Below, one piece after another: positions 20,882 through 32,800 of a stretch of 64,000 nucleotides of DNA. A program made the position numbers and the translations under genes. The stretch comes from Enoplosus armatus. Its lineage: Eukaryota > Chordata > Actinopteri > Centrarchiformes > Enoplosidae. The notes beneath the pieces are model-generated. The model saw only the letters and a program-made list of their open reading frames with translations. It did no database searches and had not been told where the DNA came from. Position 1 is the first letter of the stretch; every line of letters starts with the position of its first letter. The stretch covers positions 11,896,501 through 11,960,500 of the forward strand of contig NC_092193.1 of assembly GCF_043641665.1 (NCBI RefSeq), read 5' to 3'.

Positions 20882-23800
20882 CTGGAAAACAGGGAGTGAG
20901 AGATCAGTTTCTGAGAATCACAGTTAAACCTTTGACACATGCATTTATGCCACTGTATAAGTAAGAAGTCTAATCAAAGAAAAGATATCCACCTCCTCTC
21001 CTTTTTCAATTCTGCGAATGCAGCTGATGATGATTTTGTAACCCCGTTCAAATGTGACCACCTCAGCAACACAGTTGGGGGCACAAGAGTGGTTAATATA
21101 TCTGAAAAACAAAACAAAAATGAAAAGAGATATATTTAATATCGCAACATTCTTCACATGACGATAAAGTCAGCATGTTCAATTTTACATTTAAAATTAT
21201 TGCGCAAAAGTATAGATTGAACTTTTTTTTTTTTCAAATTAAGATTTTTAAACTAATAAAAACAGCTTCAAAATAACTTTCACATGATGATACAAATTCA
21301 TCACTCAGTCATAATTACCACATCAATTCTTGAGTTACGGCCAAAAACATGTTTTGTGAGGTCACAGTGACCTTTGACCAGTTCATCCTTGAGTGTGGAA
21401 GTGAATGTTTGTGCCAAATGTGAAGAAATTCCCTCAAGGCGTTCTTGAGATATCACATTCACGAGAATGGGATGGACGGACAACTCGAAAACATAATGCC
21501 TCTGGTCACGGCTACACCGTGCTGATCATTTGGAATATAAAAACAAGATAACCCTATCCACCATAGACAAGCCACCCACACATGTATGCAGGCCATGGTC
21601 TGTGGTGGTGTGTTGGGAGACTGTAACAAAGACAAGCCAAATGCAAAGAAACAGTACGTTCTGCTTTTCAGACTCTATTTTGCCTGTTCACACTACACTA
21701 CTACTAGTTTCACTAGCACACATGTGTCATAATAACCAATGGAGTCTTGTAGTACCTTGCTAGCCCTCCAGTTCGAGTGGCATCAACAACATGTTCGCTG
21801 TCGATGCGGAACATGAACACTTCTCGGTTCTGTCAGGGAGAGGGGAGAATTTACTTGTTGTTTGTTTTGATAAAAGTAACTTTAGACAAAATGAATTTCA
21901 GCTTAAGAAGTATTACATATATATACCTGAGATCTGTAGATCTTCTCCTTCCTGATGGCAACCTCATTTCGGAGGACGGTTCCATTGTACTCAATCATCA
22001 TAGTTTGTTTTTCAATGTCTCTAGCAGCAAACAGCCCCAGGCCCTGTGAATACATTACACAAGCAGGTATTCATTCTGTACACAGAATCCAAGGGTATCA
22101 GTCTTACTCTGAGAAAAACTGAGAAATAAATGAAATATCTGTTTCTACACCGACCTGGATGCGAGAGCGGGCCAGATAGACATTCGCTCTCCACTCACTC
22201 TTCATCCAGCGGTACTGGGAAGACCTGGGGTGCACTACTGGAGGCTTGCTATGGGGGGCGCCACCTTCTCCCTGGGCCACATTCTGGTTGGACCTGGCAC
22301 TGCTGCTTGATACAGCCTGTGGATGTGGCCTATATGTTGAGAGGGGGAAAATGTGAAAAAAATGTCACTTAAATAATGTGTTTTGCTTTGAGACATCATA
22401 TGCCCACAAAGATAATTAATGTCAGCTTCACTCAAAGTTACCTTATCACCAGTGAAGTGTATGGAGAGCTGGTTCTTGGCTGGGCGCGTGCACAGCCAGC
22501 TGGATTGAACAGGAGAGGCAACTCCACAAGAGGGTTGCGTCCGTAACGGAATGAGTACCTCTCACAAACTTCCACTCCAGGGAGCTGGAATAAATGATTA
22601 AAAAAGGGTTACATCCTGCAGCCTCTACAGAATGTGATCCACACATTTGTTTAAATTTCATATTCTTTAACCTGAGTAAAACCGCAAAAAGCAGATACAA
22701 ACCGATTCAGTGATCTTGGTGACGGCAGGGACTGTGAGTCCAAACAGGTCCTCTCCTTTCAGGTAAACAGGGAAGAGCTTCAGAGTGCTTGATTCAGCTC
22801 TTTTCTCAGCCACAGGACCCAGAACCTTATTCCACACTCCTAATTACAGCGAGATAAGCACACATGGTAGTTGAAAACTTTACTCTGAAAAGAAAAAATT
22901 ATATTTCTGTGAAGAATCCATAAGGGCAAACCTTTAGCAGAGGCATCAGTCAGGACCAGGTCTTGGTAGCCCTGTTCAATGACTCTGATGGAAAACTCTG
23001 GCAGACCCTCTCGGTCCTCAACAGAACAGACGTAACGGCAACGGCGGTTGCCATGGCGCATGCTCCAGTAAATGCGGCAAGCCTCATAGCCAACTGGATA
23101 GATGGCTGTTGGGGAATGGAAGGCCGCCATTTGTAGAGGGGTTAGTTGGCCTATTGCATGCGACACCAGGCTGCCGACTCGGAAGGTGTAGCCTAACTCG
23201 GGCTGCCGCACAGCAGTGGCAATCTGACGCACTTCGTCTCTTTGGACATAGACACGTCGGAAGACAGCAAAGCAACGCAGCTCATGCTCCAATGCTTGTC
23301 CAGCTGTTCCCCGGGGCCTATGGGCATGACATAGCATGGTCTTGTCCTTGAAGAAGGTGCACTGCGCTTGCAGAGCACAGGTGAAATGGTAGACGTTGGT
23401 ACAGCGTAGGCGGTGGCAGCCGCTGGTGGCTCCAGTCTGCTGGCAGTAGGCACAGCGTACCGTTTGGCCACGACGCAGTGCAAGCTCCACGTTGATGAGG
23501 GCTCCAGCCTGCGTCTCATACACCTCTGTTGACCACAGGGCACAGTTTAGGTGAACCCATACATCAAGATCTAGATTAAGAAGCCTAGCAGGGCCGTCAG
23601 TGATCCCATCTCCAAACTGGTGGCAGAAACAGCACCGCCTCTGGTCCCGGAGTATGGCAGGAGGGCGCAAGGAGGCCCCCAGCTTCTTCAGGAGCTCATC
23701 AATCTTATCCTCATCTGGGAGTTGGGAATTCCCTCGTGGCACCACCACCTGGACAGTCCACTTCCTCCAGCGGAGTCCTTTCTGTCTCTTTCCCTGGTGC

Positions 23801-26800
23801 CAGCCATCATGGGACCTTGGCCGGGCCTTCAGCTTCACTGTCACTTTAATGGCATCAGACTTGGTCTCTGTCTTGGATGTCTCACCTGCTGTGGGGAAGG
23901 GGATAGGAGGGGTGGAGGGGGGGGACTGTTTGGGCTGAAGCTGGGCCAGGCAATGAACATCCAGCGATGACATGTTGTTACTGTACTGGTGCTGAATTTT
24001 AGAAAGGCTCTCTGTTTGCTCAGAAGCAGGGAGAAGCGACACTGATTCCTGAAAAGATGAGACAAGAGCCATGATGTCCAGCAAAAAACAATCATATTCA
24101 CTGCATATTATTTAGACTCGCTCGTGTTACACTGGTACAAACCTTAGTTTCTGTGGTTGATCTGGATTGCAGGGATGGTGAGGAACGGTGAAGAAGGAAG
24201 CAGCTGTGACTGCAGAAGACCAGGTCTTCTTCAGATTTCAAACGGCCTTCAGATTCCTAAAGAGAGAAATCAGTACTTTTAACAGGCTGAATAAGGAATG
24301 AGGCGTTAAATCAAAGCCTGACCAATGTGAACTGCTTAAGCTCAACTGACGTTAAAAGAAGTTATGAAATAAACATCAAAAACTTACAATATTTAAATAA
24401 CCAAAATACTCTCAAGACTGAAGTCATGGGGTATGCTGTTTAACCCACTAATTGATCTGAAATGAATTTAACTCCAGCAGGCAGGATTTACATAATCAGA
24501 GGATATATGCAGTATTACTGTGGTGCTGTGTGTGTATATAGATGTGTACGGCCCTTCAGGCTGAACGAAGATAATATATCCTCTTAAGTAAGGTCTAGGC
24601 ACACAGTCATGGCGCATCTAGTCCCCCCCACTTGGAAATCAATAATAAAATGATCCATAGTTGCTTGGCAGAGAGGACTTTTTATGAACTGTTCATGAAC
24701 TAGCTGTATATTTAAAGCATGTTGTACTTCATTAGTCACCAAACCACACTTAAAGCATCCAAGTGCTCCAGCCTACTAAATATACCACCCTGCTGACGTC
24801 CAGAGTATTTAAGCGAAGTTAATTTGGTACCTTCATGTGTGCAGGGAGATCTTTGATGGATTTCTGCACTCCATTTCCCAGAACCACCACCTTGCAGTGG
24901 CAGCACCACTGAGGTTTACATCCAGGGCCGGCAGGGGTCTTCTGGTCAGGTCCTCGAGCTAAAGCTGCGCCTAAAGTAACAGAAAATATGTTTTAAAATT
25001 TCTCAATTTCTCAAAATGCATTCTCTGATAGTAAACGTATTTGATGCTTGACTTTAAGTTAACAAATAAAATGTTAGCAGAAGTAAAAGAAATGAGACGA
25101 GACAATTGAGGCAACTGTCCCCAACCATGGACTCTTGAAATATCCACTTTCATATTCAAATGTTTCTGTGTCAACAACTCTCATTAGGCCTGTTACTAGT
25201 GTTTTGACAGCAATAAGCAGGAGTTTGTGTGCCACAGTGTTCTGAACAAAAATCGTTTACTCTATTTCATTAACTGAGAGAATCACTGAAATAAATAAGT
25301 ATGCCTGTCAGCACCTGGGCTATACGGTACTCTCAGTCCCAGACTAATAATGATACGTACGACAAAATGGCAGTTTGTAAATACTGTTGAGAAAGATAAT
25401 TGCTCCTGTGGACGTTTAAGGATAAACAATTACATATTGAGATTGCGTTGCTGCTTTGTGCTTTTTCATAGGTAGTCATTATGTTTAGCTTAAATCAGAC
25501 ATGACATTTCAATTACAGGCTGTATTACAGTACTTGGGGGAATCGGAGATGCTCTTGTTTAATTTAGTTTTATTCCCTCACCTGGGCTGTTGGGATGGAA
25601 ACGGAAATGATGTGTCTGCTGCTGCATCATCCCCTGTGCTCCACCGGGCCTTATCATCTGTCCCGTCCGTCCATGAAGTCCTCCATTGTCTCCTTGTCCG
25701 TGGAAGAGCATGGGAGGCCGAGGCTCCATGCCATGGGGGCCCACCCTTGGACCACTGAGTATAGATAGGGGCCCTCTGTCTGGGGTGCTGCTGACCTCAT
25801 AGCTACTTGGGATCTTCACACACAGTAGGTCTGAAATGGCTGCCACTACACCTGTGATGTTCTGAGAAAAAATCCCAACAAAAACCGACATCATGAACGT
25901 ATGAGTTGATTAGGCCTTTCATCAAAAGTCTCATGGATCATTTTTTTCTCATGTTGATTTTTAAGGTAAATATTTTGAAACAAATTGCCACCTTTTTGAC
26001 TCATGGTTTTGGACTAACAAAAAAAAAAGTATTGAAGTATTCCTACCTCTGCTGCAGCTGGTCTCAGTGTGATAGCTACAGACACCAGCCCTTGTTTGGA
26101 ATCATTTGCCATGGGGCCAAAGGGGGAGCCGAAGAACATTGCAGAAGGCTCTGTTTTGATATCCTGCAGTTTGATTTCTGAACCTAGAGAATGAAAAAGG
26201 AGGACATTCATAAAAATGTGCTACACTGTTAAGGCATGCTGGAGTTGTGTGTTTAAATTGCAGACACAAAAGCATCCAAATAAATGTTTTAATTGTGTTT
26301 ATTATGTTGGAGTTATGCATGTTTACCTTTCCCATCAGGCGCAGGAAGCATGGGGAGGACAGGGGACAGGCAGGGGGACGGTGGCTCTTCCTTCACCAGA
26401 GACAGGTCTGGGTAGCGACTGATCTCCATGCCAACCACACTCTCAGGAGATGAGGATGGAACAAAACTGTCAGGTGTGTCCCGGTCCTTGCAAGGCTCCT
26501 GTCCTCTGTTACTGTTATCATTTTATGGAGAGAAACAAAACAATTAACCACCTTTGTCAAGACCATGCAGCTAAAATCGATTATGATAACATGATTACCT
26601 GAGTAATCAACGCAACCAAATGTTATGACAGTCCTTAATGGTGCAGTAGCCCTCCAAAAGACAGCTGGAGAGAATCACTTTTATTTATCCGTTACCTGAG
26701 CTCCTCCTGGTTGTTGTGAGGAGGGGTCGGGAGGGAGGCTGGAACATCCACAGTTTTGGGTCCTTGCGCGATGGCCCGGGCTAGTAGGTCTTCCTCAGTC

Positions 26801-29800
26801 CTAAATGGGACATGCAGTGGCTTTGGGACCAGGCCTTTAGACACTGTGTGAAACAGGAGCACAATGTCAATACAAAAGTACTCACTAGGCTTGCCTGCAG
26901 TGATGGAAATACTCCATATCTGATTTCTATAATTTTCAGTTTCAAGGTTATGGTAGTGTGAGATGGGGGGGGCGGTTTAACTTTAAGGTATATCCTCCTG
27001 AATGCTTACCCATGGCAGCAGCTTTGCTGGCCAGCTCTTCTGTCGTGGCAAATCCATTGATCATTTTCTGTCGGTTTACAGGTGGTGGGGTGGGGGGTAG
27101 AGACGCCGGTGGTGTTGGTGGATTGCTCAGGTTACTCTGCTATAGGAATCAGAACCAATGCAATGTTAGCACATCATGCTGCAGACACACTAAACACACA
27201 TCACTCTGTTTACCCAGCTCCGACTCTAAGGTAAGCAGATCTCACCTTGTAGGCCAGTTGGGAGTAATAGTCAGAGACTCCATCGAGTGAGGCGCTGCCA
27301 AAGGTACCAGACAGGAGGTTCTCTCCGTTGAGCGGGCCGCTGCCATAGGGAGCGAAGTGGGCAAAGTTGACCCCAATCAGTGGCTCCATGAGGGGCAGCA
27401 GGGAGAGCTGCTGTGTCGGGGTGAAATCAGAACAAGTATGTAAGCACAAAGTTGTAGCACGAAACACCAAACAAAACAGTGTGTGTGTGTGTATATATAT
27501 ATAAAACATTGCATACACTTTATTTACCCAGCATCATTAATCTTGGATTTAATGATAACTTTCCTTGTTTGGATGACCAGTTAACCCCTCTCTGTCAATT
27601 CAAGCATTAGCATTTGTTGTGCGTTTGGTATTTAGGGTTACGTCATCCTTACATAGTTATTTTACCTCTGGTAAAATGCCCCGACTGAGTAAACTCAGAT
27701 ATAGCCAGTCCTGCCTCAATTGGCATCTCTGAAAATGTGGCCTTGGCTTTGGATTAAATATCTGAATAATAAGAGTCCTCAAAGTCTAATCTCTAGTCCA
27801 GTTATCTACCTCACTGCAGACCACAGAACAAGGCAGGTAAATGGGGGAAGAATGAAACTGTTAACTGTCCAATATTTTCCAGTTCAAAGCCACACAGTCC
27901 CACACATTTACCCTTTAGAAAATTTCATCTCGCATACTACAGTACATGCTCATTTAGTTTTGCTGAGATGATGAGATGGTACAGCACTACATTTCTAATA
28001 AGTGAGTCAACTTCATAAAGTTTAAATCAATAAGCCTCAATCAATGACAGACTTGCAATATAATCACGAATCCCCTTCTGCTCTCCTGAATAATAACAGC
28101 TTCTAATACCTGTGTGTGCAACTGTCATCCAACAAGTACCCAATTACAGTAATATGCTTATGAAATGTGAAATAACTGTCTGTGCACTCGGTGGAGACAA
28201 TTTTCTATTCTGGCAGTGATTAATACTGTAAAATTCTGAATAAAGCATTAAGATTTCAAGCTATAATCTTTCTACCATCCTTTGTGCCCAAAGACGTGCA
28301 GTGGTGCAGCTCCGACCAATTTTACAGGAGCAGGTTATAAGGTGGTAAAATCTTACCTGTTTGATTTGGGTCATTACACTGTCAGGGCCAGAGTGCATCA
28401 GTTGCCTCTCATCCCCTTCCTTCTTCCTCTTCTTGTAGCGAGAGGCAGGTTTCTCCCCTCCTTTCGGAGCCCTCTTGTTCCTCCCTTTCTTCTTCTCCTG
28501 TTCAGGAAGCAGAGGTCCAGGAAAGTCTGGGGTGCCATCTGAGTATGCCTGGAGATAAGAAAAAGATGTTGTTGCATAAGACGGCATGGATAAACTTAAA
28601 ATTACTTGAGCAGCATTATGTCTTCAAGTTAGATGTTTTCAAACACATAACTATGACTCATTCAAAAACTGGCAGCTATGACTCATACCAATTTAACTGT
28701 GACGCGCCTCCCATCTGAATCACTTAGCCCGTCTATGACTCACTATGTTGATCACCCCCTCAGCGCTCTAACTGTATGACTAACACAAAGACTGACCCCA
28801 TTACTGTCCATGGAGCTTTGCCTCAGCAGAGATTTGCAGTCTGCGGGATCCTCCTCCTCCGAGCGAAAGCTCTCCTCTGACCTCTGTTGGGACAATCCAG
28901 ATGGTGGTGTACTCTTGTTCTTCAGAAGGTGTTTCAGTAGTTCATTGCCAGCCTCCCCCTTGTTTGGACTTTGCCCTGCAGGGAAGGGAGACACACTCCC
29001 TTTATTACCCTCTTCCTTCACAGAGCTCATTCCTGAGCCGATGGGCCCTTCTCGTAGCCCATGACACTCGGTAGCATCAGTCTGTTCCAGCTTTATGTTG
29101 TTAAGGATCCTGTCATGTTCCTGAGCCTGGGTTCTTGCTGCATCTGATGAGAGACCAGGTTGTCCAGATTGGCCTCCAGAAAGCTGCCTCTCCAGCTCTG
29201 AGTGACTGGGGGTGGAAGATCCCAGTAAGGGTGACCTTGACAAGTCCTGGTCAGCGAAGATATGCATGTTTCTGGTTGGAGTTGAGGAGGTGTCTGAGAC
29301 ACATGGCGTGAGAGGGGCTGTAAGGTCTGAGTGTGGAGTTGAAGGTGTCTTGACTGAATCTGCGTCATCATCTTTCTTCTTTTTGCGGCTCCTCTTCTTT
29401 TTGCCTTTCTCATCTGGGATGATGTTGGAGTAGAGTTGGATTAGAGACTGACCTGAGCCCGGAAAGTTAGACGGTAGTGGTGTAGCTGAGTCACCTCCAA
29501 ATGGTGGACCCTCACCTGGCATTGGAAGCATCATTCCTGGTCCACTGAACTGACGAGGTCTGGGCTGACCCTGGGGAAAGTTAGGTGCTTGTAGGGCTTG
29601 TAAATTATCAGACCCGAAACCAGGCCCCATGTCACGGGGCATCATTCCATTGCCCATCATGGCCCTCCTTTCACCTTGCATAAACGTCCCAGGTGGTGAG
29701 CCCATACCCGGCTGCATGCCCTGCTGCTGGGGGAACATTGGTCCAAGTTGTTGCTGCTGTTGCAAAGGAGGCCTCTGAGGTTGCATGAAGTCCTGTGGCA

Positions 29801-32800
29801 GCTCTGCGTTAAAAAATGGCATCTGAGTGAGTGGTGCCATGTTCCCATCTGGCCCCATCATCCCTTGCTGCTCCATTTCCATACGGTGTTTCAGGGCTCT
29901 CTGTCGCTCAACTTCCTGCATTAGCTGCACCCGCTGTCTCTCCTGCTGCTCCCTAAGCCTCTCCCTCCTCTCCCGCTCTTGGAAGCCTTCACTGAATGGG
30001 TTGTTGTCATCAAACTTCACACCACTTGCCTGCATAGGTTTTACGCCACCTGGTGGAGCTGATGGTGGCTGAGGATCCACAGGCATTTGTGAGTGCTGAG
30101 GTATGTTACCCATTGGCATCTGATGAGGTTGGCCTGGATTTCCCACAGGTACCTGGGGGGGCATTATAGGTGGCATTCCCGGTCCGCCCATTGGCATGGG
30201 AGCACTAGGATGCCAGCCAGGTGGTGGGTTGGGCATACACGGAGGTGCATTTGGCGGGCCAGAATGAAGTGGCATCTGCATCATGGGGTTCACTGGAGGT
30301 TGGACCATTTGTGGCCCACTGGGGACCATGCCAGCGGGGCCCGGCATTGGGTGCATCCCAGGCATTATGGGTGTCATATTGTTTTGCTGCTGTTTCACTC
30401 TGTACTCTTCTATGAGTTCAGCATGCTCCTTCTGCTGCTTGCGGATCTGAAACAAAACACAAGAAAAATGTGATTGAGTTTTCTATGAAAATTACAAAGA
30501 TATGATGTATTTCCTCCACAGTGTTTTATCACATTTACAAGACAAACTTGTGAGGACATGGATTTACCCAAGGGAAGAAATTAATGATTTTACTTTCAAA
30601 GAGTAACAGAAGAATTTTACTTTAAAGCAGGGGTTGGAAAGTACAATCAGCCAAGAGCATTTTCTTCAGCACTGCTTTTTTAGAGAGTCAAAGCTGGTTG
30701 ACAGGTGCAGTGCAGAAACTGACATTCTTTTGTTTTTTAGGAACTTTGCTTGGATGTTAGTTTTCAAGTCTGCTTGAAAATAAAATAGCTAGATGTATAC
30801 CTTCCAATAGATACCCTCTTAAATGTTATACATGTGTTAATCTTATCCCTATCTTACCCTTACACCAATGTCACGATGTCTTTGCAAATAAACTTGCTGT
30901 TAGAAAATAATATATGTCTCTTTGGTTTTCTTCATCTGTTATTCAGTTAGACCTTATTTCAGCACCACACACTGTCCACAACATGGTCCTAAGCAGCCTG
31001 GCGTTTGCTCCCATGTGTGGGCAACTACTTCTGGTGGACAGCCAGATTTGGCCCACAGGCTGTTACTAGCCAATTCCTACTTGAAAACAATAAACTCTGC
31101 TCATAGGACCAATAATAGAGCAATGCTTAGGGCAGCATTTGTGCAGAAGAAGGCTAGGATAGATCAGTGGTGGAGCTTGACAGGCCAAACATTTACCTGC
31201 TCCAGTTGTTTCTGCACTACACCCTGCTGCTCTGTGACATGTTTGAGCTGCTCAGCGTCCTCCTCAGGGAACTCTCTCCCTGCCTTCTTAGCTGTTCTCT
31301 GTTTGGCAGACAAGGCTTTCTTAGACTTCCTGTGAGCTCCAATCTTCTCTTCCAGAAACTTCTGCTGCATTTGAAGTAGTTGCTGAGTCTCCTGGAGCCA
31401 CTCTTCGTACTGGGCCCTCTGAGCATTGTCTGAAAGAAGAAAAAGACTCTTTTGTTAGCAATCTTGACAGCATAAAAAACAAACATCTTAACATTTCAAG
31501 GCCTGACAGACCTTCAAACCAAAAAGTTGAAAATGCATATACATTTTCTGAGAACTTACTAACAAATCCTGGTCCAAAGTTTGGAGGATTCGGTCTTGCT
31601 ACTTGTGTCAATTTGCCATCCTGAAAGCAAGGTTGACAAGTCTGTTATTATACATTTGCAACTTACATATTTTTCATTATATAGTTTTAAATGACATCCA
31701 AGCAGATTAATGATTCAATTACCTGTCCAACAACTTGTGGAGGAAGTGGTGTGCTTTCAGGACAAGGTGGTGCAGGACCAGGAGGAAGTCTGTAATACAG
31801 ACAGCCATGCACCATTTAGTCATTCAATCAATCACAGTAGCAATTCTTCAATTAGTTGCACAATATCCTAGCGGCTGGGAAAGAAAATGTATTCACACAG
31901 TACCAAAGTGAACTTTTTACCTGCTCATGACCATTGGGGTCATTCCCATGTTGTTCTGAACCATGACTTTGTTGATGCCTTTCAGTGCAACCATTTTAGC
32001 TTTCATGATGGGGTCAGTGATGGCATCAAAATCTGCAAATGACAAATAATCCACTGTAAGAAATAATCACTTTGCAAAAAAGATTCTCAAAAAAAAAAAA
32101 AAAATCTCAAACATTAACCTGTACTGACAACTAGATGTTTCGGCCTGAACAATTTACCAATGTTGGGGAAGAAGGAATCACTGGAGCGCTGTCTTATCAT
32201 GGCTTGCATCTGCCTCTGCTGCTGTTGCTCCTGCCTCTCCTGGTCTAGGAGGTCCTGCAATAGGAGTGGCTGCTCCTCTAACAGAAGAGGACGATGTTGC
32301 TGGCCGTGTTGACTCAGCGCCTGGTTTAACAAGGCCTGCTGGGCCTGGCTCAGACCGCTCTGGTCCACTCCAGAGGCTAGCCCCACCTGGTGGTCTGCCC
32401 CAAAGCCAGACATAGAAGCTTCTCCTGCAGTGGTGGCGTCAGGTATTGTTTGAGTCATTGTAAGTCCAGAGGTATGCTGAGTGTCAGTGACTTGGTTCTG
32501 TTGGGGCATGAGGTTACCTCCTTGATTGACAGATTCAACAATTGGATTTAATGACTGCTCCTCAGGCTGCTGCTTAATGAGTAAACTAGACAGGACTGGG
32601 GTGGAATCAGAGAGCACTCCCTGTTGGTTTGAGCTTAAGGTGTTTCCAGCAACTTGCTGGTCTACGACCTCAGGGGGTTTCTGACAGTCCTTGAATTCTG
32701 TTTTAATTTCCTGCCCAGGTGCCAAAGAAGCAGAATCCTGACTCCCGGGGGCTTCCAGCTTGATTTCAGCTAAAGACTTCTCACCTGAGGCCTCTGACTT

